Source: JBHHYU01 sp046757725 | GTDB lineage: Bacteria; Desulfobacterota; Binatia; UBA9968 | Assembly (NCBI GenBank): GCA_046757725.1 | Contig: JBHHYU010000158.1 | Span: 1 to 5,214 of the forward strand | Direction: 5' to 3' | Length of the DNA: 5,214 bases | Part shown: positions 1 through 5,214 of the stretch, piece by piece | How positions within the stretch are numbered: the first letter of the stretch is position 1 | Layout of the letters: the number at the start of each line of letters is the position of its first letter | Translations under genes and position numbers: made by a program | The notes under the pieces: model-generated | What the model saw: only the letters and a program-made list of their open reading frames with translations | What the model was told of the DNA's origin: nothing | Database searches by the model: none

Positions 1-247
1 CCATGAAGGTGTTAAGGAAGTGCTGGAGTTCCGCCTCGAGCTAAAGGAAAATGGGATTTCTCCAAGTTCTATCTCCGACCAGATTCGTAAGGCTATAGAA
101 GACGCCTTTCCTGATATGTGGAGGAACTACACGAAGGGAATGTATAATATAGCGTTTGTCTATCACGCTAGGGGCACTCTAAGAGAAAAGAGAAAACTCC
201 GGAGATTGGTGGATGAGCGAGAAGAAATCACTGCCTCCCTCCGATGA
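1..247 (+). CDS. C-terminal end of a PaaK/F390-synthetase-like adenylate-forming ligase (5' partial)
   Basis: The frame is open to the left edge and gives 81 visible residues before the TGA at 245-247. A GTG at position 20 could be read as a start, but the frame continues upstream as HEGVKE, so this is more likely the tail of a longer gene. The end contains GTLREKRKLRRLVDER, which resembles the C-terminal GTLPR...KARRVIDxR segment of phenylacetate-CoA ligase and coenzyme F390 synthetase relatives. These enzymes activate a carboxylic acid with ATP as an acyl-adenylate; in the family this C-terminal segment carries a lysine that contacts the adenylate. The usual proline before the arginine of GTLPR is absent here. 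The helix before it (ISDQIRKAIEDAF) fits the small C-terminal domain. The substrate cannot be guessed, because the nucleotide-binding core lies outside the window. It could instead be an unrelated protein with a basic helical tail. It reads in the same direction as the next two genes, but a 105-base gap follows, so co-transcription is uncertain. Confidence 0.5.
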   Translation, partial: HEGVKEVLEFRLELKENGISPSSISDQIRKAIEDAFPDMWRNYTKGMYNIAFVYHARGTLREKRKLRRLVDEREEITASLR

Positions 248-352
248 TGACCGAGGATGGTAGGGAGTAAACTTCGGGAAAACTTTTCTCACTGTTCTCG
301 AAACTCATCCCGGTATATTCGCATTGACATATAGAGAAGCCATTAAAGCCGT
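248..352. other. Short intergenic region before the UnbV-domain gene
   Basis: These 105 bases contain no credible gene. A TATATT at 314-319 resembles a -10 box, but no good -35 box stands at the right distance. No clear terminator hairpin for the preceding gene was found. It remains open whether the propeller gene has its own promoter here. Confidence 0.4.
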
Positions 353-2110
353 ATGACACGGAAACGCCTCGTACTCCTAGGGTTACTTTTAACTTCGATC
401 CTTCTGCTGTTTGTCGTCCCGCGTGTCTACCGCCGGATGGATGGCTCCGGGAATGGTGAGGTTTTTGGCTTTCAATTGCAGGAATCGGCCCACTCTCTAG
501 GCATAGAGTTCGTCCATGAAATCTCCCGGCTCGACCCGAAAATCGCAAACGTCACGCCGATGATAGCCGGTTTTAGTGGGGCTTCAGTTTCGATTGCCGA
601 CGTCAACAATGACGGCTGGCCCGACCTTTACGTCACGAACAGCCGAATTGGTTCCAAAAATCGACTCTACGTGAATCGGGACGGAACCGTATTTGACGAA
701 GAGGCGGTGCGAGCGGGAGTCGCCGACGTAAATCGACCGGGCACAGGTGTATCCACAGGTTCGGCTTGGGCGGATTATGACAACGACGGCCATGAGGATT
801 TGCTTCTAGTAAAATGGGGAAACCCCGAGTTGTTTCGGAACAACGGAGACGGTACTTTTACTCGGGTCACCCAAGAGGCCCGACTGAGGCCATGGATCTA
901 CGCGAGCGATGCTATCTGGTGGGACTTCAATCGCGACGGTTGCCTTGACATTTACATGGCTGCCTACTTCAGGCCGGAGCATAATCTTTGGAATCTGGAT
1001 ACTACTCGAATCTTGCAAGAAGATTTCGAGCAGTCGCGGAACGGTGGACGGAACCAACTCTACGAAGGCCATTGTGACGGGACTTTCAAGGAAGTCTCCG
1101 AGAAGTACGGCCTCGATGATCCCGGATGGACTTTTGCTGTAGGCGCAGCAGATCTTGACGGCAATGGGTTCCCGGATCTTTACGTCGCTAATGACTTTGG
1201 ACCCGACGCGCTGTTCCTCAACATCGATGGCTCCCATTTTGAGAGGGTCGTCGAGCGTCACGGTATCGGGGACGACACCAAGAAGGGAATGAACGTGGAT
1301 TTCGGGGACTTCAGAAATTCGGGCCGGCTTGGTATCTATGTGACCAACATCACCGAGCCGGGCTTCTTAGTGGAAGGCAACATGCTCTGGGAAAACCTTG
1401 GCAGCGGACATTTTCGCGAAGTGGCCTGGAAGGTGGGGGCCGCCGACGGCGGGTGGGGATGGGGGGCGCAGTTTGGGGATCTCAACAACGATGGGTATGT
1501 TGACATCTATGCCGTGAACGGCATGGTATCGGCAGGTCCCAAGGACGAGTATTGGTACGATTTAACTAACATGAGCATTGGTGTGAATCTCATCATCGAA
1601 GACGCGGCAACGTGGCCTGCTATGAAGCACAGGAGTTTTTCCGGATACCAGCGTGCCCGCGTCTTTTTGAACGATGGAAAAGGACGATTTCGAGATGTGG
1701 CCGATAAAGTAGGGGTCAAAGACCGCTTTGACGGACGTACGGCAGCTCTGGCTGACCTGGACCGGAACGGCACCTTGGATGTGATTGTGGCTAACCAACG
1801 CGGCCCACTGCTCGCTTATCTGAATCACGTCGATTCTAAGCGGAAGTGGATCCAGTTTCGGCTCAAGGGCACAGAGAGCAACCGAAGTGCCATCGGCGCT
1901 GAGGTCACGCTCTACTGGAACGATCAGAAGCAGGTCCAGGTGATCAATGGCGGCAACGGATACGGAGGGCACAGTGAGAGGCTCCTGCACTTTGGCCTCG
2001 GAGAAAATCCCAAAGTCCATCGTGCAGAGATCCAATGGCCATCCGGAAAAATGCAGGTCTTGCGCGGTTTAGAATCTAACAAGTTGCATGTCGTTGTGGA
2101 GCCGAGATGA
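353..2110 (+). CDS. CRTAC1-type FG-GAP/VCBS beta-propeller with C-terminal ASPIC/UnbV domain, membrane-anchored
   Basis: The protein has 585 residues. The ATG at 353 is the first start after an in-frame TAA at 344-346, and it places a hydrophobic segment (residues 6-22) after the basic MTRKR. No lipobox or clear AxA cleavage site is visible, so it is probably a signal anchor with the rest outside the cytoplasm. Seven FG-GAP/VCBS-like repeats follow. Six carry calcium-binding-type DxxxDG/NGxxD loops at residues 83-91, 141-149, 191-199, 267-275, 376-384 and 468-476. One, at 319-327, is degenerate and ends in Gly instead of Asp. Seven repeats fit a seven-bladed beta-propeller. An extra segment of about 45 residues (about 388-432) lies between the last two blades. 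The GGWGWGAQFGDLNNDG stretch is typical of CRTAC1 proteins. Residues about 508-583 match the ASPIC/UnbV domain (NRSAIGAEV, GGNGYGGHSERLLHFGLG, EIQWPSGKMQ). The family is named after human CRTAC1 and the enediyne-cluster protein UnbV; its molecular role is unknown. Ribosome-binding sequence is weak (AGAGAAG at 333-339). The downstream unbU-like gene is the expected partner. Confidence 0.9.
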   Translation: MTRKRLVLLGLLLTSILLLFVVPRVYRRMDGSGNGEVFGFQLQESAHSLGIEFVHEISRLDPKIANVTPMIAGFSGASVSIADVNNDGWPDLYVTNSRIGSKNRLYVNRDGTVFDEEAVRAGVADVNRPGTGVSTGSAWADYDNDGHEDLLLVKWGNPELFRNNGDGTFTRVTQEARLRPWIYASDAIWWDFNRDGCLDIYMAAYFRPEHNLWNLDTTRILQEDFEQSRNGGRNQLYEGHCDGTFKEVSEKYGLDDPGWTFAVGAADLDGNGFPDLYVANDFGPDALFLNIDGSHFERVVERHGIGDDTKKGMNVDFGDFRNSGRLGIYVTNITEPGFLVEGNMLWENLGSGHFREVAWKVGAADGGWGWGAQFGDLNNDGYVDIYAVNGMVSAGPKDEYWYDLTNMSIGVNLIIEDAATWPAMKHRSFSGYQRARVFLNDGKGRFRDVADKVGVKDRFDGRTAALADLDRNGTLDVIVANQRGPLLAYLNHVDSKRKWIQFRLKGTESNRSAIGAEVTLYWNDQKQVQVINGGNGYGGHSERLLHFGLGENPKVHRAEIQWPSGKMQVLRGLESNKLHVVVEPR

Positions 2111-2175
2111 TGATCAGCCTCACCAGAGAGAAAAGGCTATAAGGGCGAAAGCATCCAAGATCGGGACCTAATGGG

Positions 2176-2985
2176 ATGAACACCGAACAGGCTGTCCAAA
2201 AACTAGGGTCTGGGTGGACCGAGCCGCGTTACTTATCGACAGGGTTCCAAACGCTGATCGTGATTGTGGGCCAGGTCTGGCTGAGCTTGTTGGAAAGTTG
2301 GGGGCAGTTTGCCACGGCCGTAGTTTTCAGTATCGCAACCGAGAGCATGCTGAGTCGGCTGTATCGGAGCAAATGGCCCAATCCTGTCAGCCCCTACATG
2401 ACCGGCGTGAGCATCGGCATCCTGGTGCGGTCCCCGGCCTGGTGGCCTTACGCCGTAGGAAGCGCACTCGCCATCGCTCAGAAATACGCCTTTCAATTCC
2501 GGGGTAGGCACCTGTTTAACCCCTCGAATTTTGGCTTGTGCCTTCTTTTGCTGGCAGTGCCCGAAACAGTGGTAGCCTTAAGCAAGCAACTGACCAATAT
2601 GCCCGGCGTGGTGATCTTCCTCTTCCTGTTTGGCGTCGTGGTAATCGGTCGCTTGGGAAGGCTAGATGTCGTCTTTACCTATGTTGCCGCTTTTATACTG
2701 CTGGGTTTCCTGCGAAGCGCCATCAACGGCACCCCGTTAGCAGCCGAGGTGGCTCCAGTTTTAGGGCCGCTCTACCAGATCTTTATCTTCTTTATGGTCA
2801 CGGACCCGCGGACTACCCCGGCCACTCGAAGAGGCAGAGTCATTTATGCCTTGGCCGTCGCTGTCACCGAGGGACTGCTCCGGTTCCTGCGTAACCAGAA
2901 TGCTCCGTTTTTTGCCGCTTTTGTCGTGAGCCCGGTCGCTGTCATTTGGGAGGCATCAGCGGAGAGGTCGGGAGGGGAGATTTGA
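2176..2985 (+). CDS. UnbU-like integral membrane protein of the NqrB/RnfD family
   Basis: The protein has 269 residues with about eight to nine hydrophobic segments (near 24-40, 44-56, 73-101, 117-134, 144-160, 164-180, 197-208, 222-236 and 243-258). The ATG at 2176 is the first in-frame start after a TAA at 2140-2142. An ATG at 2171 is in another frame. The ribosome-binding site is weak (GGGA at 2163-2166). Two RnfD/NqrB landmarks are clear: QKYAFQFRGRHLFNPSNFG (102-120), equivalent to the GKxxFGGLGxNxFNPA stretch of RnfD, and FFMVTDPRTTPATRRGRVIY (205-224), equivalent to the FMxTDPxTSP segment. RnfD and NqrB carry FMN bound to the Thr of an SGAT-like motif. The nearest candidate here is INGTPLA with Thr186, a degraded version, so covalent flavin binding is possible but not shown. 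The protein is shorter than typical RnfD, and no other Rnf or Nqr subunit is nearby, so it is not part of a complete ion-pumping complex in this window. The preceding UnbV-domain gene, 65 bases away, makes the UnbU assignment stronger. Its 3' 142 bases overlap an opposing lipoprotein gene. Confidence 0.85.
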   Translation: MNTEQAVQKLGSGWTEPRYLSTGFQTLIVIVGQVWLSLLESWGQFATAVVFSIATESMLSRLYRSKWPNPVSPYMTGVSIGILVRSPAWWPYAVGSALAIAQKYAFQFRGRHLFNPSNFGLCLLLLAVPETVVALSKQLTNMPGVVIFLFLFGVVVIGRLGRLDVVFTYVAAFILLGFLRSAINGTPLAAEVAPVLGPLYQIFIFFMVTDPRTTPATRRGRVIYALAVAVTEGLLRFLRNQNAPFFAAFVVSPVAVIWEASAERSGGEI

Positions 2986-4157
2986 AGCCTCCACAAGCTC
3001 CTGGGCGGGGTGGGGGCGGGGACCTCCCGCAGAGGCTTTTCTTGCTTCGATAGATAGTCCAGTCCTACTGCGCTCACGTCCCGGCGCACGAGCCGTCCAC
3101 CTTCGAAATAGGACCAGAGATCCACCCCACCGTCGCTGTTAAGGTCCCTCTCTTCCCTTATCACAACTTCCGCAGGCTGGTTGGTGTCGTAGTAGACCCA
3201 GAGGTCCATCTTGCCATCCTGGTCTAGATCCTTTTCCACCCGTGCCAGACGACCCTTTTCATAGATGGCCCGAAAGCTCGATCGACCAGCGCCCCTTTCG
3301 TCTCTCTCTTCCTTGGCAAGGGAATCATCTTTGTAGAAGAAGAACCGGTCACTCCTGCCATCCCTGTCAGTGTCAACCTCTCGGCGGATAAGTTTGGCGC
3401 CTGCAAAATAGCTCCAGGTATCGACCCTGCCATCCCGGTTTGTATCTTCCTCTTGGCGTATGATCTCACCTGGTTTCAGAGGGTCATACGTGATCCACAG
3501 GTCTGGGACCCCGTCTCCGTTAACGTCCCTGACCTTGACGTTTTTAAAGGGAGACGTCGGGGTTGCAGGATCTGTTTTTCTTTTGCCCAAGGAGGCAAGG
3601 GAACCGATCTTCTCTTTTCTCTTGACTGATTGGGTCGTCTCGGTCTCTTTTGCGAGTCCCAGATCCCCTGCCGTATGCGTATCCCCCTCCCTCTGTTTTT
3701 GCTCCGAGGTATCTACACTTTTTTCCAGTTGAGCCTCCAGTTCTCTCTGACGCTCTATCTCCTTGTCGAGTAGGGCTTCCAATTTCTTGTCCTTCGCCTG
3801 CTCGGCCTGGATCTGGCCGTTGAGTTGATCATAATAAGAATCGGCGGTGGAAAGGCCGAAGATCAACCCAAGGACTAAGCCCCCTCCCGCTCCGAAAGGC
3901 CCGGCCACGGAACCTCCCATGGCAACCCCCTGCATGGCCGAGTCCCAGGCGTACTTCCATCTTTGGGAATCGCTCACCTGCGGGGTGGGTTGAGACCCCG
4001 GTTGGGCAGGACTAGGCGCCTGGGCGGGTGATGGGCTACTTGTGCTGGGAAAGGCTCCGGGACCAGATTGGGGAGGGTATTGCAATGGTACAGGTTCACA
4101 CCCTCCTAAGAGAACAAAACAAGACAACGCCAATCTTAATAGGTTAGACAACTTCAT
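2844..4157 (-). CDS. Lipoprotein with glycine zipper, coiled coil and acidic 24-residue DxNxDG repeats
   Basis: The protein has 437 residues. The start ATG overlaps the TGA of the upstream gene as ATGA, and GAGAG lies four bases before it. A signal peptide ends in the lipobox LGGC with Cys20, predicting a lipid-anchored envelope protein. In order it has: a Pro/Ser/Ala/Gln-rich linker (21-62); a glycine-zipper-like stretch rich in GxxxG (77-101) that may insert into or pack in a membrane; a Glu/Lys-rich helix likely to form a coiled coil (about 109-147); a polar linker (148-204); and six repeats with calcium-type loops at 211-219, 238-246, 262-270, 286-294 (degenerate, ending SS), 310-318 and 338-346. 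Each loop is followed by a WxYY/WSYF strand and a short Gly turn. The repeats match those of the gene upstream, so the two are paralogous in this region. Calcium binding is inferred from the loop pattern. Residues 376-437 contain no repeats, and 391-437 are antisense to the unbU-like gene, so this tail may be a read-through extension. The exact function is unknown; structural, adhesive or envelope-scaffold roles are possible. Confidence 0.82.
   Translation of the reverse strand: MKLSNLLRLALSCFVLLGGCEPVPLQYPPQSGPGAFPSTSSPSPAQAPSPAQPGSQPTPQVSDSQRWKYAWDSAMQGVAMGGSVAGPFGAGGGLVLGLIFGLSTADSYYDQLNGQIQAEQAKDKKLEALLDKEIERQRELEAQLEKSVDTSEQKQREGDTHTAGDLGLAKETETTQSVKRKEKIGSLASLGKRKTDPATPTSPFKNVKVRDVNGDGVPDLWITYDPLKPGEIIRQEEDTNRDGRVDTWSYFAGAKLIRREVDTDRDGRSDRFFFYKDDSLAKEERDERGAGRSSFRAIYEKGRLARVEKDLDQDGKMDLWVYYDTNQPAEVVIREERDLNSDGGVDLWSYFEGGRLVRRDVSAVGLDYLSKQEKPLREVPAPTPPRSLWRLQISPPDLSADASQMTATGLTTKAAKNGAFWLRRNRSSPSVTATAKA
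2985..3043 (+). terminator. Possible terminator of the unbV/unbU-like operon
   Basis: A seven-base inverted repeat, AAGCCTC (2985-2991) and GAGGCTT (3032-3038), is followed by TTCTT. The loop is long, about 40 bases, and holds the G-quadruplex motif. A competing pairing exists between CGGGAGG (2969-2975) and CCTCCCG (3023-3029). The position directly after the stop codon is right for a terminator, but the long loop and short T-run make this a weak call. Confidence 0.25.
3003..3021 (+). other. G-quadruplex motif downstream of the unbU-like stop codon
   Basis: Four G-runs of 3, 4, 5 and 4 are separated by single bases (C, T, C), the pattern that favours a very stable parallel quadruplex. It begins 18 bases after the unbU-like stop, so it would be present in the RNA of that operon. 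On the opposite strand it encodes the Pro-rich VPAPTPP of the lipoprotein tail, which offers a simple coding explanation. Folding and function are inferred. Confidence 0.7.
3042..3542 (-). repeat. Protein-coding repeat array in the lipoprotein gene, mostly 72-base unit
   Basis: Six recognisable units plus a decayed seventh. Loop starts are spaced 27, 24, 24, 24 and 28 residues apart; the first and fifth units carry a three- to four-residue insertion (DPLKPGEI and DTNQPAEV) in the turn. The units resemble those of the neighbouring gene, for example DTWSYF and DLWSYFEGG here and DTWSYFEGG there. Confidence 0.8.
4154..4157 (-). other. ATGA stop/start overlap coupling the two repeat-protein genes
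   Basis: On the - strand the TGA of the upstream repeat-protein gene (4156-4154) shares bases with the ATG of the lipoprotein gene (4157-4155). This arrangement is typical of co-transcribed genes whose translation is coupled by re-initiation. It supports the choice of the lipoprotein start, which also places a proper signal peptide and lipobox directly after it. Confidence 0.85.
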
Positions 4158-5214
4158 TGCACTCTCATATCCGAAAAAGGCTTTTGAACCGTCTCCACAA
4201 CTCTTTTTACCTTTTCCAACTCCCCGCCATGGACTTCATCCGGTCGACTCAACTCCTTTTGCGTTGAGGAAAATGGTGCGGGCTGCGGCGTGGGCTCCTT
4301 TTCAGCCACCCGCTCTTGCTTTTTGACTTGATCGTCTTGGAAAAAATAGCGGGCATCGATTTTCCCGTTGTAATTTCGATCCTCGTCCTGCTGAATCTTC
4401 TTGGAATCTTTATAAATAACCCACACATCCACACGGTGGTCCCGGTTAGTGTCGGCCTCCTGCCGTACTCTTCGTCCGTTCTTATAGAGGACCCTTAGGT
4501 CAAAATAGCCATCACCGTTCGTATCCCTTTCTTGTTGAACTAGCTGGTTATCCGTGAAACCGTACAGATTGTCAAACTCTCCATCTCCATTGGTGTCTCT
4601 AAACCGCCTGATTAAGGATCCCTCTGAATAGATATCAATGAGATCAAAGGTTCCATTTCTCTGGATGCTCTCTTCTTTGCGCGCGAGTTCTCCTCCTGCG
4701 AAGGTGAGAACCCTGTCCATCGTCCCGTCACCGTTGAGATCCTCCTCTTGTCGTTCCAGATCACCATCACGATAATAGCCTACGACATCCCTCCTGCCAT
4801 CGTGGTCTTTGTCCATCTCTTTTTTGACCATCTGACCCCCCTCAAAATAAGACCAGGTATCTGTCTTTCCCCTGCCATCGGTGTCCTCTTCGATGCGGGC
4901 TACCTTTCCAGCCTTAAAAAGGACTACCCGTTCGAACTGCCCGTCGTAATTCTTGTCTTCCTCGCTCCGTACGGGCTGCTTGTTCTCATACATGACCCGG
5001 ATGTCCGGCTTGCCGTCGCCGTTCGTATCCTGCTCTTTGCGCTCGATCTGACCCTTCGGGTCATAAAAATACCATACATCAGTCCGGCCCTTGCGCTCTG
5101 CGGAAACCTCCTGCCGCTTCAGTTTTCCCTTCTCGTAAAAGAGAGTTAGATCAGGCTTCCCATCGTGGTCTTTGTCCATCTCTTTTTTGACCATCTGACC
5201 CCCCTCAAAATAAG
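4154..5214 (-). CDS. Protein of tandem 24-residue DxNxDGxxD repeats (5' end outside window)
   Basis: The frame stays open to the right edge: upstream of the ATG at 5194 it reads YFEGGQ, which is the standard end of a repeat unit, so that ATG is an internal Met and the true start lies beyond the window. Numbering from that Met, loop starts occur at residues 7, 31, 56, 80, 104, 128, 152, 176, 200, 224, 248 and 272, almost exactly every 24 residues. The unit is roughly xRxEEDTNGDGxxDxxxxYxxGxL: an acidic, calcium-type loop, then a short aromatic strand and a turn. Units at 31 and 176 have lost the first Asp (SAERKG, SIQRNG). The repeats end at about 295 and are followed by a Pro-rich linker (300-310) and a charged, probably helical tail to residue 346. 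The export signal cannot be seen, but the coupled downstream gene is a lipoprotein with the same repeats, so an envelope or extracellular location is likely. The unit resembles type-3 thrombospondin or EF-hand-like calcium loops joined to a YwqK/MORN-like hairpin; that resemblance is by eye. Confidence 0.85.
   Translation of the reverse strand, partial: YFEGGQMVKKEMDKDHDGKPDLTLFYEKGKLKRQEVSAERKGRTDVWYFYDPKGQIERKEQDTNGDGKPDIRVMYENKQPVRSEEDKNYDGQFERVVLFKAGKVARIEEDTDGRGKTDTWSYFEGGQMVKKEMDKDHDGRRDVVGYYRDGDLERQEEDLNGDGTMDRVLTFAGGELARKEESIQRNGTFDLIDIYSEGSLIRRFRDTNGDGEFDNLYGFTDNQLVQQERDTNGDGYFDLRVLYKNGRRVRQEADTNRDHRVDVWVIYKDSKKIQQDEDRNYNGKIDARYFFQDDQVKKQERVAEKEPTPQPAPFSSTQKELSRPDEVHGGELEKVKRVVETVQKPFSDMRVQ
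4797..4851 (-). repeat. 55-base exact direct repeat, copy 1
   Basis: These 55 bases are identical to 5160-5214, 363 bases (121 codons, five repeat units) away. They encode YFEGGQMVKKEMDKDHDG. Exact identity stands out because the remaining units are clearly diverged, which suggests a recent duplication or gene conversion. Confidence 0.95.
5160..5214 (-). repeat. 55-base exact direct repeat, copy 2 (cut by window edge)
   Basis: Identical to 4797-4851. Identity continues right up to the last base of the window, so the true duplicated stretch may be longer. Confidence 0.95.

Larger units (their letters stand above)
4310..5214 (-). repeat. Protein-coding tandem repeat array, 72-base unit
   Basis: About twelve successive units encode 24-residue repeats, with one unit of 25. 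At the DNA level most units are diverged, so the array is mainly visible in translation. The array runs off the right edge, so the full copy number is unknown. Confidence 0.85.

Noticed and set aside
324..352. TTGACA at 324-329 as a -35 promoter box for the propeller gene
   Set aside because: A normally spaced -10 box would fall at 347-352 (AGCCGT), which does not resemble one and abuts the start codon.
806..1261. 151-codon open frame on the - strand
   Set aside because: It lies fully inside the UnbV-domain gene, which has clear family motifs along this region; the frame is a shadow of it.
1562..2035. 157-codon open frame on the - strand
   Set aside because: Antisense to the last propeller blade and ASPIC/UnbV domain, with no recognisable motif of its own.
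2214..2511. Open frames of about 90-97 codons on both strands within the unbU-like gene
   Set aside because: They have low-complexity Arg/His-rich translations and are shadows of the membrane protein.
3460..3732. 90-codon + strand open frame with hydrophobic stretches
   Set aside because: Antisense to the lipoprotein's linker and first repeat; no ribosome-binding site or family resemblance.
4748..5149. 133-codon + strand open frame that looks like a membrane protein
   Set aside because: Its hydrophobic segments are the antisense reading of Asp/Glu/Lys-rich repeats, which yields Val/Ile/Leu-rich translations by codon complementarity.
5192..5194. ATG on the - strand as the start of the repeat-protein gene
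   Set aside because: The frame upstream reads YFEGGQ, identical to the sequence before the matching Met 121 residues later, so the gene continues past the window.
4310..5214. Tandem repeats as a CRISPR array or intergenic repeat
   Set aside because: The period is a multiple of three, units are diverged at DNA level but conserved as protein, and the frame is open throughout.

Overview
The window looks like bacterial chromosome of moderate GC content. A lipoprotein signal peptide and a membrane-anchored extracytoplasmic propeller suggest a Gram-negative, probably environmental, organism. I cannot place it taxonomically from this sequence alone. No RNA gene, insertion sequence, CRISPR array or origin was seen.

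The left part reads on the + strand. The first 247 bases are the 3' end of a gene whose C-terminus resembles the phenylacetate-CoA ligase (PaaK) / F390-synthetase type of adenylate-forming enzyme. After about 105 non-coding bases comes a complete 585-residue membrane-anchored FG-GAP/VCBS beta-propeller of the CRTAC1 type with a C-terminal ASPIC/UnbV domain (353-2110). It is followed 65 bases later by a 269-residue polytopic membrane protein of the UnbU branch of the NqrB/RnfD family (2176-2985). UnbV-like and UnbU-like genes are also paired in enediyne biosynthetic clusters, but no polyketide synthase gene is visible here. The pair is best read as a generic membrane module of unknown function: a periplasmic or surface propeller plus a possibly flavin-dependent membrane partner.

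The right part reads on the - strand and converges on the first. Two consecutive genes encode proteins built from acidic, probably calcium-binding 24-residue repeats with a DxNxDGxxD loop. The first (5214 to 4154) starts outside the window. The second (4157 to 2844) is a lipoprotein and overlaps the first by an ATGA junction, which implies an operon with coupled translation. The second ends inside the unbU-like gene, giving a 142-base antisense coding overlap. Just beyond the unbU-like stop codon, still inside the lipoprotein gene, lies a strong G-quadruplex motif.

The points most worth following are the UnbV/UnbU pair outside an enediyne setting, the operon of 24-residue repeat proteins with a near-period DNA duplication, and the convergent overlap with its G-quadruplex.
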